NCBI GenBank assembly: GCA_900320055.1
Contig: ONQS01000010.1
Span: forward strand, 41,266 to 105,265
Length of the DNA: 64,000 bases
DNA from: an uncultured Prevotellaceae bacterium
GTDB lineage: Bacteria > Bacteroidota > Bacteroidia > Bacteroidales > Muribaculaceae
Direction of reading: 5' to 3'
Below are positions 14,425-22,674 of this stretch, piece by piece. How positions within the stretch are numbered: position 1 is the first letter of the stretch; each line of letters begins with the position of its first letter. A program made the position numbers and the translations under genes. A model generated the notes under the pieces. The model did no database searches. It saw only the letters and a list, made by a program, of their open reading frames with translations, and was not told where the DNA came from.

Positions 14425-15540
14425 TTACAGCAACGACTGCCAGAAGTCCAGGTAACGCTGAGCCACCACCGCGGCGGCATTATGCTTCTCGACAAAGATG
14501 CGGCTGGCACGTGCCATCTGCGGCATCTGATCGCGATGCTCTACCAGCCAGGCCAGTTTGCGGTCGATGTCTCCCTCGACCAGAGGCGACACATTGACGA
14601 TAGGCTTGTTGGCTGTTTCGCCAATCAGGTCATAGTACTCAGGCTCAGCCCCCGAGACGGCCACGAGCCCTTGAGCCATTGCAATCAAGGCATTAGTACC
14701 CGGCGTGTAACTATAGAGTTGATCCAGTATCACGTGAGCATCACGCATGCGTCGCGTGTATTCGTCATAGGGCAGGTTCTCGACCACCTCCAGTTCGGTA
14801 ATGCCTGGATAACGGTCGTGCACACGCTTCATCGCAGCCAGCAAGCGGTCGGTCCCCTTGATGACGTGGCGGTCGCGCTGGATGCCGATAAAGAGCCTCA
14901 ACTTGTCGGGCGCCTGTTCCAGCGGACGGTATTTGAGCGACTCCACATCGATGGGAATGCCACCATAGGCCACACGGTCGCCCAGTACGGGCTTGTAGGC
15001 CGCATAGTACTCGTAGAGGCATGCCACGGCACCATCGATGCCGGACAGGATGTGGTCGCTGTGCTCCCGCATGAATGGCTGCTGCCAGTTGTCCTGCTGC
15101 TGCGCCACATACTCCGACGACCCCACGTAGGGTGAAGGCTCGTCGCCCAGCATATAATCACTGTAACGGAAAGTGTGCCCATCATGGCAGGCATCGTAAT
15201 AAACCATATCGGTAGCCAGTGCCGACAGCACCACCCGGCGATTGTTCTGCTTGAGGTAGTCAAACACCCGTGCCACACGATGCGGCTTGAGACGCAGAAA
15301 GATGGGCGATGCGATCTCGACGATGTCATAGCCCGTCATCAGCGGCAAAGCCCGCTTGATGTCCATCAGGTAACGAAAGGTTCCCAGCAAGCCCGGACGG
15401 CGCAGCAGGTTGATGTCGCGATGTGTGTCCATCCAACGAGAACCGTCGGATGCCACTGTCGCCTCATGTCCCATGCGCCTCAATTCCTGAGCGAGGCAAT
15501 TGTGCATATTGCTTGCGTCTCCAGCAAATAATATCTTCAT
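14425..15540 (-). CDS. GT-B fold glycosyltransferase (GT4-like)
   Basis: A soluble glycosyltransferase of 371 residues. It begins MKILFAGDASNMHNCLAQEL, the nucleotide-fold start typical of GT4 enzymes. The C-terminal half has LRLFIGIQRDRHVIKGTDRL and a donor-site-like SYTPGTNALIAMAQGLVAVSG. It should add a sugar to a lipid-linked glycan at the inner membrane; donor and acceptor are unknown. A longer frame reaches 15618, but the promoter lies at 15549-15580, so the ATG at 15540 must be used. It is divergent from the GT2 gene and shares its promoter region. Both probably serve the envelope polysaccharide implied by wzc and ugd. Confidence 0.8.
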   Translation of the reverse strand: MKILFAGDASNMHNCLAQELRRMGHEATVASDGSRWMDTHRDINLLRRPGLLGTFRYLMDIKRALPLMTGYDIVEIASPIFLRLKPHRVARVFDYLKQNNRRVVLSALATDMVYYDACHDGHTFRYSDYMLGDEPSPYVGSSEYVAQQQDNWQQPFMREHSDHILSGIDGAVACLYEYYAAYKPVLGDRVAYGGIPIDVESLKYRPLEQAPDKLRLFIGIQRDRHVIKGTDRLLAAMKRVHDRYPGITELEVVENLPYDEYTRRMRDAHVILDQLYSYTPGTNALIAMAQGLVAVSGAEPEYYDLIGETANKPIVNVSPLVEGDIDRKLAWLVEHRDQMPQMARASRIFVEKHNAAAVVAQRYLDFWQSLL

Positions 15541-15548
15541 AGCGGGTG

Positions 15549-15580
15549 CAAAAGTAGGACTTATTTTGCACTTTATCAAA
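15549..15580 (-). promoter_or_regulatory. Promoter of the GT4-like gene, almost no leader
   Basis: On the minus strand TTTG (15577-15580), a 20-bp spacer and TACTTTTG (15549-15556) match the consensus. Only 8 nt separate the -7 box from the ATG at 15540, so the mRNA should have a leader of 0-4 nt. Confidence 0.7.
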
Positions 15581-15596
15581 AAAAGCACTACCTTTA
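15565..15596 (+). promoter_or_regulatory. Promoter of the GT2 glycosyltransferase gene
   Basis: TTTG at 15565-15568, a 20-bp spacer and TACCTTTA at 15589-15596 (last base differs). It overlaps the divergent promoter of the GT4-like gene by about 16 bp, so the two are unlikely to be occupied together. Confidence 0.55.
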
Positions 15597-15626
15597 CCCC
15601 GATAAACCGAGCAATCAAGCATCGAT

Positions 15627-16607
15627 ATGGAGGTCACAATCATCATCCCCGTCTATAACCGCGCGACGGTCGTCGGCGCCACATTGCAGAGCGTTGTGGA
15701 TCAAACACACCGCCCGCTGCAGGTGGTGCTGGTGGACAATGACAGTACCGACGACACCATGCAGGTGCTGGAAACCTTCAAGCGGGAACACCCTGGTGCC
15801 GACATGAGCATCGTCATCACCAGCGAGTCACACCACACTGCCGGCGCAGCACGTAACAAGGGATTTGAGCAGGCCACCGGCGAATGGGTCCTCTTCTATG
15901 ACAGCGACGACATCATGGCTCCAGATCTGGTATCCTCCTATGTGCGCATCATCGAGCGGGCCCAGAAGCACGGCAGGTCGCTGGACCTGATCAGCGCCCG
16001 CTCTACCCTCGTCTTTCCCGACGGCAGCCGCCGTCCCGCCCCATTTCACCGTCACGACCTGTTTGCCAACCACATCCTGCACGGTCAACTGGCAACGCAG
16101 CGCTATGCCGTGCGACGCGCCTACTTTGCCGACAGCGATGGCTGGAACATCGATCTGCCCGGATGGAATGACTGGGAACTGGGATTGAGGCTGCTGCTGG
16201 GCAACCCTCACGTGGCCTATATGGGCGGCAGGTCCCGCATCATCATCTACCACAACGGTAACGACTCGATTACAGGCACCGAGTTCCACAGCCGCCAGGG
16301 ACAGTGGGAACACGTCATCGACATCATGAAGGGGGAAGTGGCATGCTCAAGACTGAAACCCCGCCTGAAACAGCGTTTCGGACGACTGCTGGAGTACCGC
16401 CGCATGGTCCTTGCCGCACAGTATGAGCGTGAAGGATATCCTCAACTGGCCAAACCCTTATGCCAGCAAGCCTATCAATCCCTCAAGGACTCTTACCGCG
16501 ACTCGCGGCGATGGCGCTGGCTGGTGGCTCCTGTCACGAGGCGCCTGTTTGCCCGCATCGCTGCCGGCAAGCGGGGCTCGGCTCGCATCGCCCGTCTCCT
16601 GTACTAG
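15627..16607 (+). CDS. Glycosyltransferase family 2 protein
   Basis: A 326-residue GT-A fold enzyme. The N-terminus, VTIIIPVYNRATVVGATLQS, is the classic GT2 nucleotide-sugar site. DNDSTDDT follows near residue 32, and the metal-binding YDSDD motif lies near residue 90. LPGWNDWELGLRLL near 180 is the usual acceptor-side WxDWE-like motif. No membrane segment is seen, so it probably acts on the cytoplasmic face on a lipid-linked glycan. The C-terminal 80 residues are basic and Arg-rich. It faces the GT4-like gene and ends at the hairpin 16633-16667. Confidence 0.85.
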   Translation: MEVTIIIPVYNRATVVGATLQSVVDQTHRPLQVVLVDNDSTDDTMQVLETFKREHPGADMSIVITSESHHTAGAARNKGFEQATGEWVLFYDSDDIMAPDLVSSYVRIIERAQKHGRSLDLISARSTLVFPDGSRRPAPFHRHDLFANHILHGQLATQRYAVRRAYFADSDGWNIDLPGWNDWELGLRLLLGNPHVAYMGGRSRIIIYHNGNDSITGTEFHSRQGQWEHVIDIMKGEVACSRLKPRLKQRFGRLLEYRRMVLAAQYEREGYPQLAKPLCQQAYQSLKDSYRDSRRWRWLVAPVTRRLFARIAAGKRGSARIARLLY

Positions 16608-16632
16608 GTCGCAACGATTCCACAAGACACGA

Positions 16633-16667
16633 CAATGGCTTGCAGACACGATGCCTGCAAGCCATTG
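16633..16667. terminator. Bidirectional terminator
   Basis: A perfect 13-bp stem, CAATGGCTTGCAG and its complement, with a 9-nt loop. It lies between the converging GT2 gene and the small secreted-protein gene. Confidence 0.75.
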
Positions 16668-16694
16668 ATTGATAAACCTGAAAAAAAACCTTAG

Positions 16695-16988
16695 TTACCT
16701 GATATATCCTGCTACAACATATACGATGCCGGTGCGCGTAGGAATCATCCGATACAGTACACCGTTGGCAGTCCAGAGGCGTTCGCGGTTGATGATGATG
16801 AACTTACCGCCAGCGGGACGATGGGTGAAGCGTTTGCCAACCTCCGGACGATGAGCGATGTGCATTCTGCGCTCGATACGGTGCTTGGGCTTAGCCACGT
16901 GACGATGCTTGTGATTGGCCGCCATAGCAGTGCTAGGCATGAGTAACGCGATAGTCGCGATTACACTCATTAAAATTTTCGTTTTCAT
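16695..16988 (-). CDS. Small basic secreted protein, unknown
   Basis: A 97-residue protein starting MKTKILMSVIATIALLMPST with a signal peptide cleaved after AMA. The mature part is rich in His, Arg and Lys (NHKHRHVAKPKHRIERR). It ends in a hydrophobic strand-like segment (YVVAGYIR). I do not recognise the family. The charge suggests a periplasmic protein that binds an anion, metal or nucleic acid. A longer frame extends to 17042, but the ATG at 16988 starts exactly at the signal peptide. A -7-like TACTTTTG lies at 17079-17086 on the minus strand. Confidence 0.65.
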   Translation of the reverse strand: MKTKILMSVIATIALLMPSTAMAANHKHRHVAKPKHRIERRMHIAHRPEVGKRFTHRPAGGKFIIINRERLWTANGVLYRMIPTRTGIVYVVAGYIR

Positions 16989-17189
16989 AATCGTCTGCGT
17001 TTTATGCTTTGGCCAGTTGTGCGACCTCGGCTGGTGAAACAATTTGTGGTTATCTGTCTATTAGACCCCAAAGCATGCCAAAAGTAAAATGCCGCATCTT
17101 GAGTTATCGACGCTCGAGGAGATTTCACCGATAAAACCACCATTTCGACAGATGTTCCATCAGAGGTGTTCAGCATCCAGCAAGCGCAA

Positions 17190-17226
17190 TTTGCAACCCG
17201 GTTGCACAGGATTGTGCGTACCTTTG
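17190..17226 (+). promoter_or_regulatory. Metal ATPase promoter with operator-like palindromes
   Basis: TACCTTTG at 17219-17226 is a strong -7 box and TTTG at 17190-17193 a possible -33, but the spacer is 25 bp instead of 19-21. The spacer holds a perfect 15-bp palindrome, TGCAACCCGGTTGCA (17192-17206), and then GCACA-GGAT-TGTGC (17204-17217). This is what one expects of a metal-sensor operator (Fur/Zur- or MerR-type); the regulator is not in the window. Confidence 0.55.
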
Positions 17227-17261
17227 TCACAACAAAAAACAATCAAAACACAGATAACGCT

Positions 17262-19229
17262 ATGATACACAGTCATGAGCACAAAGATCACTGCCAGTGC
17301 CACACGCATGAGCACGGCTGTGCCTGCTGCACCGACGCGCACAAACAAGCGCATGGCGTTGAAGAAGAGACCAGCATCTGGCAGCCCGCTTTGTCGATGG
17401 CCATGCTTGTCGCTGGCATCGTCATGACGGCGATGAACGTGCAATGGTTCAGCCACCCGTGGGTGAAAGCCGCCTGGTATATTGCCGCCTGGCTGCCCAC
17501 AGGCCTAGGCGTGCTGCGCGAGGCCATCGAGGCGACCAGAGACGGCGACTTGTTCAGTGAGTTCCTGCTGATGTCGGTGGCCAGCATCGGCGCAATGGCC
17601 ATCGGAGAGTTTCCCGAGGCCGTGGCCGTGATGACGCTCTACTGCATCGGCGAGGCGTTGCAAAATCATGCTGTGGGCCGTGCCCGAAGCAATATCACGT
17701 CACTCATCGCCTTCAGGCCCGACCATGCGGTGGTCGTACGCCAGGGTGAGCATATCCCAGTCGATCCCGCCGACGTGAAGGTGGGCGACCTGGTCGAGGT
17801 CAAGCCGGGCGAGCGCGTTCCCGTGGACGGCACCCTCACAGGCCGAGCGTCAGCACTCGACACCGCTGCGCTGACCGGCGAGAGCATGCCCCGGGTGATT
17901 GAGGCGGGCGAGGAAGTGCTGGCCGGAATGATCGCCACCGAGAGCACCGTGACGCTCATCGCCAAGCGCCCCGCCAGCGAGAGCGCGATGTCACGCATCC
18001 TGCACCTGGTCGAAGAGGCCACCGAGCGCAAGGCTCCTGCCGAACAGTTTATCCGCCGCTTCGCCAGGATTTATACACCCATCGTGGTGGGAATGGCGAT
18101 ACTGGTAGTCGCATTGCCCTGGCTATACTCGATACTGGCGCCGGCATTCAACTACCAATTTACCGAGTGGCTGCATCGCGCACTCATCTTCCTAGTCATC
18201 TCGTGCCCCTGCGCATTGGTCATCAGCATTCCGCTGAGTTACTATGCAGGTATTGGAGCCGCCTCACGTCGCGGCATCCTGTTCAAGGGCAGCAACTATC
18301 TGGATGCCATAGCCCGGACCGATACCGTCGTGTTCGATAAGACCGGGACACTCACCACAGGGCGCTTTGCCGTGAGCCATGTCGAGTCGCTGACCGATGC
18401 GCAGGTCGCCAGCGTGGCCGCCATTGAGCAAGCCAGTCCCCACCCCATCGCCCAGGCCATTATCTCCTATAGCCAGCCTGCTCCAGTGGCAATCGACGAC
18501 CTGAAAAATATCGCCGGCTATGGCTTGAGTGCCGTAATCGACGGAGAGACTTGGCTGGTGGGTACAACACGCCTGCTGGAGCAGCATGGAGTGGACTATC
18601 CCACTGGCCTGAATCACATTCCCGAGACGATGGTCGCCGTTGCTGTCGGAGGCCAGTATCAAGGCCACATCGTGATGAGCGACCAAGTCAAAGCCGACGC
18701 GGCCGACGCCGTAGCAGCACTGCATCGCCAGGGAATAGAGACCGTGATGCTCTCGGGCGACAAGCAGGTACTTGCCGACCAGGTGGCTAATAGCCTGGGC
18801 ATCGACAGCGCCCATGGCGATCTTCTGCCTCAGGACAAGGTAGAGCACATCGAGCGCTTGAGGGAAGGCAAGGGCCTTAAGAGGCTGCAAGTGGCCTTTG
18901 TGGGCGACGGCATCAACGATGCCCCTGTGCTCGCCATGAGCGATGTGGGCATCGCCATGGGAGCCCTGGGCAGTGATATGGCCATTGAAACCGCCGACGT
19001 CGTTATCCAGACCGACCAGCCCTCTCGTGTAGCCAATGCTATCGATATCGGGCAGCGCACGCGCCGCATTGTCACACAGAACATCGCCTTTGCCATCGCC
19101 ATCAAGGTGCTGGTAATGATATTGGGCGTGATCGGAATCGCCAACATGTGGGAAGCCGTGTTTGCCGATGTGGGCGTTGCCCTGCTATGCGTGCTCAACT
19201 CGTTACGCCTCATGCGCTCTGGTCAATAA
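17262..19229 (+). CDS. Heavy-metal-transporting P1B-type ATPase
   Basis: A 655-residue inner-membrane pump, probably exporting Zn(II), Cd(II) or Pb(II). The N-terminus has no HMA domain but a His/Cys-rich metal-binding stretch (MIHSHEHKDHCQCHTHEH). The P1B core is complete: TGES in the actuator domain, the membrane metal site CPCAL, DKTGTLTTG with the phosphorylated Asp near residue 359, SPHPIAQA, and the hinge GDGINDAPVLAMSDVGIAMG. CPC with a His-rich tail and the SxHP motif points to the ZntA/CadA group. A frame beginning at 17166 overlaps the promoter, so the ATG at 17262 is used. The gene stands alone with a terminator at 19254-19290. Confidence 0.9.
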   Translation: MIHSHEHKDHCQCHTHEHGCACCTDAHKQAHGVEEETSIWQPALSMAMLVAGIVMTAMNVQWFSHPWVKAAWYIAAWLPTGLGVLREAIEATRDGDLFSEFLLMSVASIGAMAIGEFPEAVAVMTLYCIGEALQNHAVGRARSNITSLIAFRPDHAVVVRQGEHIPVDPADVKVGDLVEVKPGERVPVDGTLTGRASALDTAALTGESMPRVIEAGEEVLAGMIATESTVTLIAKRPASESAMSRILHLVEEATERKAPAEQFIRRFARIYTPIVVGMAILVVALPWLYSILAPAFNYQFTEWLHRALIFLVISCPCALVISIPLSYYAGIGAASRRGILFKGSNYLDAIARTDTVVFDKTGTLTTGRFAVSHVESLTDAQVASVAAIEQASPHPIAQAIISYSQPAPVAIDDLKNIAGYGLSAVIDGETWLVGTTRLLEQHGVDYPTGLNHIPETMVAVAVGGQYQGHIVMSDQVKADAADAVAALHRQGIETVMLSGDKQVLADQVANSLGIDSAHGDLLPQDKVEHIERLREGKGLKRLQVAFVGDGINDAPVLAMSDVGIAMGALGSDMAIETADVVIQTDQPSRVANAIDIGQRTRRIVTQNIAFAIAIKVLVMILGVIGIANMWEAVFADVGVALLCVLNSLRLMRSGQ

Positions 19230-19253
19230 CCAGACCCCGCCTGTAAACAACAT

Positions 19254-19290
19254 TATCGGGATCGTGCCTGCTGTGGGCACGGTCCCGATA
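19254..19290. terminator. Bidirectional terminator
   Basis: A 15-bp stem (TATCGGGATCGTGCC and its complement, one T-G pair) with a 7-nt loop lies between the converging metal ATPase and M3 peptidase genes. Confidence 0.75.
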
Positions 19291-19324
19291 AATGGTTGAT
19301 GGGTAACGGCTAGCGCCGTATGTC

Positions 19325-21451
19325 TTACTTCAGACCGCGGTTGCGCAACAGAGCGTCGGCAGTGGGAGCCTGGCCACGGAAACGCTTGTAGAGTACCATA
19401 GCGTCCTCGGTGTCACCAGCCTCGAGGATGTTGGTGCGGTAACTGTCGGCAGTAGCCTTGTCAAATGCACCAGCCTTCTCAAATGCCATGTAGCCGTCGG
19501 CCTCGAGCACCTGTGACCACAGATAGGTATAGTAACCGCAAGCATACTGGTCATCGGCAAAGATGTGCTTGAAGTAGGGGCTACGATAGCGGAACTCAAC
19601 CAGGGCGGGCATGTTCAGTTGGGTCTTCACCTCCTGCTCAAACGCCTTGACGTCGACGTTCTTCAACTCCTCGGCAGTCCAAGCCTTTTTGTGCCAATAC
19701 ATATCCAAAAGGGCAGCGCCCACGAGTTCGGTGGTCATGAAGCCCATGTTGAACTGAGCACTTTCGTTCAGTTTCTGCACCAGGGTGTCGGGGATCACCT
19801 CGCCAGTCTTGTAGTGACGCGCATAGTTCTTGAGCACCTCAGGCTCAAATGCCCAGTGCTCGTTGATCTGCGAGGGCATCTCCACCAGGTCGCGGTCCAC
19901 GTTGGTACCTGCCAGGCCACGATAAGCCACGCGGGTGAGCATTCCGTGCAGGGCATGGCCAAACTCATGGAATACGGTCTGCACCTCGTCCCAGGTGAGC
20001 AGCGAGGGGGTATCGCCAGCGGGAGGTGTCATGCTAGCCACATTATAAATAATAGGACGGATGTTCTCGCCATTGTAGGCGTAGGCTTCCTGCATGGCTT
20101 CCATCCAAGCGCCCTGTGCCTTAACGGGACGCGGCAGGTAGTCGGTCATAAAGACGGCGAGGTGCTTGCCCTCGGCATCCTTCACGTCATAGACCTTAAC
20201 CTCGGGGTGATACTTGGGAGCATCGGGCATTTCCTCAAAGGTAAGGCCATAGAGTTTGTTGGCGCAGAAGAAGATACCATTCTTAACCACGCTGTCGAGG
20301 GCGAAGTAGGGACGCACGTCATCCTCACTGAAGTTGAATTTCTCCTTCTTCACCTTCTCGGCATAGTAATAGTAGTCACAAGCCTCGATCTGAGCGGTAT
20401 CGCCATGGGCTGCGGCATACTTCTGCATGTCGGCAACTTCCTCGTCAACCTTCTTGATAGCGGGACGCCAGAGCGACATCAGCAGGTCTTCGGCAGCCTT
20501 GGGAGTCTTAGCCATGTAAGGATTGGTAGCATAGTCGGCATAGGTGTTAAAGCCGAGCAGGTTGGCCTTCTGTTGGCGCAGGAGCAGGATGTTGCGGATG
20601 TTCTCGCTGTTGTCCCACTGGTCGCCATGGCTGGCAGTTGTGGTATAGGTCTCATACATCTGACGGCGCAGGTCACGGCTCTCGGCATAGGTGAGGACGG
20701 CCAGGCGTGTCGAGGCGGTAGCGGTGAAAGCCCACTGACCCTTCTTGCCCTTGTCGGCAGCCAGTTTTGCGGCATTGTCGATGATACCCTGGGGCAGGCC
20801 CTTGAGTTGCTCTTCCTTGTCGACAAAGAAGACGCAGTTGTCCATGTCGTGCATCACGTTGTTACCAAACTTGAGTTTGAACTCACCGAGTTTGCGGTTG
20901 ATCTCCTTGAGGGTGTCCTTCTGAGCAGCGGTCAGCAAAGCGCCATTGCGGACAAACTCCTTGTAGTACTTCTCGGTAAGACGCTTCTGGATGGGATCCA
21001 TACCGAGTTTGTCGGCATTGTCATAGACGGCCTTAACTTTGGCAAAGAGGCTGTCGTTCATGTACATGCCATCGCTCTGGGCGGTGAGTTTGGGCAACAG
21101 GGTCTCCGAGAGTTTCTGCATCTCGGGGGTGTTGTCACTGCTGCTCAGGGCATTGAATACTCTCGACACCTTGTCCAGAATGCGGCCGCTGTTGTCCAGA
21201 GCCAGGATGGTGTTCTCGAAATTGGGCTCAGCCGTGTTCTTGATGATGGAATCAATCTCGGCGTTCTGCTGCTCGATACCAGCGTCAACAGCGGGCTCAT
21301 AGTCAGCATAGGTGATCTTGTCAAACGGCGGGATGCCGTACTCGTTAGCATACTCCGACATAAACGGATTGTTCTCAATTGATTTTTTCTCGCTACAGCC
21401 CACCAGCATGATGGCTGCTAGGGCGAGAACGGTGAATAAAACTTTCTTCAT
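19325..21451 (-). CDS. M3 family metallopeptidase, Dcp-like lipoprotein
   Basis: A 708-residue zinc peptidase of the thimet/Dcp family. The N-terminus is a lipoprotein signal (LAAIMLVGCSEKK), so it is periplasmic and lipid-anchored. The zinc motif HEFGHALHGML is intact, and the downstream substrate-site region (GLAGTNVDRDLVEMPSQ and YWHKKAWT) is present. Bacterial Dcp enzymes remove C-terminal dipeptides from oligopeptides, here probably for peptide use in the periplasm. It follows the EEP-family gene by 56 nt and may be the last gene of the rhomboid-EEP-Dcp run. A near-identical cytoplasmic oligopeptidase role is less likely because of the lipobox. Confidence 0.88.
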   Translation of the reverse strand: MKKVLFTVLALAAIMLVGCSEKKSIENNPFMSEYANEYGIPPFDKITYADYEPAVDAGIEQQNAEIDSIIKNTAEPNFENTILALDNSGRILDKVSRVFNALSSSDNTPEMQKLSETLLPKLTAQSDGMYMNDSLFAKVKAVYDNADKLGMDPIQKRLTEKYYKEFVRNGALLTAAQKDTLKEINRKLGEFKLKFGNNVMHDMDNCVFFVDKEEQLKGLPQGIIDNAAKLAADKGKKGQWAFTATASTRLAVLTYAESRDLRRQMYETYTTTASHGDQWDNSENIRNILLLRQQKANLLGFNTYADYATNPYMAKTPKAAEDLLMSLWRPAIKKVDEEVADMQKYAAAHGDTAQIEACDYYYYAEKVKKEKFNFSEDDVRPYFALDSVVKNGIFFCANKLYGLTFEEMPDAPKYHPEVKVYDVKDAEGKHLAVFMTDYLPRPVKAQGAWMEAMQEAYAYNGENIRPIIYNVASMTPPAGDTPSLLTWDEVQTVFHEFGHALHGMLTRVAYRGLAGTNVDRDLVEMPSQINEHWAFEPEVLKNYARHYKTGEVIPDTLVQKLNESAQFNMGFMTTELVGAALLDMYWHKKAWTAEELKNVDVKAFEQEVKTQLNMPALVEFRYRSPYFKHIFADDQYACGYYTYLWSQVLEADGYMAFEKAGAFDKATADSYRTNILEAGDTEDAMVLYKRFRGQAPTADALLRNRGLK

Positions 21452-21507
21452 AATGCTAGATGATTAAACAATGTATGTAATATTATATATATAATGTCAT
21501 TATCATT

Positions 21508-22632
21508 CTAATCGACATCAAAGGTGACCACGAGCGGATAGTGGTCACTGCTGCCGCCCAGGATGCGCTTAGCAAACAGGGCCTGCAAGTCGCCTTTGTA
21601 CAGCATGTGGTCGATGCGATAGCGCAGTCCATGCCTATTGTAGGTGCTGGCATAACCGCGGCCCACAGTGGCCCAAGCATCGATCATGTCTTCGCCACAG
21701 ATGACACGATACACGTGCGATCCAGGCACATCGTTCATGTCACCGCACACGATCAGGTTGGCGGGCGATTTGTCGATAGCCTCACGCAGCGTCGTGGCAT
21801 TGTCGCTACGCAGGGCAAATGAGCGGCGCATGCGCTCGAGCGGAGCGGGCTTCACATCAGGCGATACGCGCACATTGGGATTCTTGCCGAAACTCAAGTG
21901 GTAGGACTGCAGTCTGAAGTCGATAATTCTCAACTGCTTGCCATGTGGCAGGCGCATGTCATAGGCACGAGCCAGATAGCCCGTCTGATCCCGATTGAAG
22001 CCCAATGGCGACCTGGCATGCTGAGGCTGACCGATGGGCTGCGTGGTGAATGGGTATTTCGACATGATGCTCAAGCCCTCGCTGCCATGATAACAATAGG
22101 GATACCTGGAGCGCATCTCGTCGAGATACGGGATGAGCGACGGCACCTCGCTCCAGTCAAACCCTCTCACACTGCCCTCCTGCAAGAGCACCACGTCGGG
22201 ATTAGTGTCTAAGATCAGACGCATCGTGGCCGATGGTTGGCTGCTTAACTTGGGCTCATGGTAATTAAAAGCGAGCACATTATAGGTCATCACCTTCAGC
22301 ATCTTGGTTGTGTCGGCGGGCACAGGCGGATGCATCGATGGTGCATTCAGCGGAACAAAGAGTTTAAACACCGGCAGCACGGCCACCAGCGCGACAATCA
22401 TCAGCAGGATCGCCAGCCAGCGCCGCTTTAATGCCACGACGAGCAGCACGCCGAGGGCCACAATGAGCATGGGGACAAAAGCCAAGGTCAAAAACGGTGC
22501 GGGGAAAAACCGCAACGGGTCAATCTTGCCCGCATAGGCACAAAGCACAAGCAAGGCTCCGGTTATCAGAGCCAAGATTTCAAAAGTCTTTCTCTTATGT
22601 TTCCTTCTCCTATGTCTGTAATAGTAACTCAT
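21508..22632 (-). CDS. Membrane-anchored endonuclease/exonuclease/phosphatase family protein
   Basis: A 374-residue protein with a basic N-terminus (YYYRHRRRKHKRK) and three membrane helices up to about residue 95. A catalytic domain of the EEP superfamily follows. Motifs seen are MTYNVLAF, VLLQEGSV (catalytic Glu), VCGDMNDVPGS and the C-terminal SSDHYPLVV with the catalytic Asp-His. The domain probably faces the periplasm or outside. Relatives cleave nucleic acids, phospholipids or inositol phosphates, so the substrate is open. The gene lies 42 nt after the second rhomboid and appears cotranscribed. Confidence 0.82.
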   Translation of the reverse strand: MSYYYRHRRRKHKRKTFEILALITGALLVLCAYAGKIDPLRFFPAPFLTLAFVPMLIVALGVLLVVALKRRWLAILLMIVALVAVLPVFKLFVPLNAPSMHPPVPADTTKMLKVMTYNVLAFNYHEPKLSSQPSATMRLILDTNPDVVLLQEGSVRGFDWSEVPSLIPYLDEMRSRYPYCYHGSEGLSIMSKYPFTTQPIGQPQHARSPLGFNRDQTGYLARAYDMRLPHGKQLRIIDFRLQSYHLSFGKNPNVRVSPDVKPAPLERMRRSFALRSDNATTLREAIDKSPANLIVCGDMNDVPGSHVYRVICGEDMIDAWATVGRGYASTYNRHGLRYRIDHMLYKGDLQALFAKRILGGSSDHYPLVVTFDVD

Positions 22633-22674
22633 TATTAAGGAGTGATTCTAATATTAATGTGTATGTGTTTAAGG

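Noticed and set aside
19565-21382. A 605-codon plus-strand frame opposite the M3 peptidase
   Set aside because: It is the antisense of a complete, recognisable peptidase, with His/Val/Leu-rich shadow composition.
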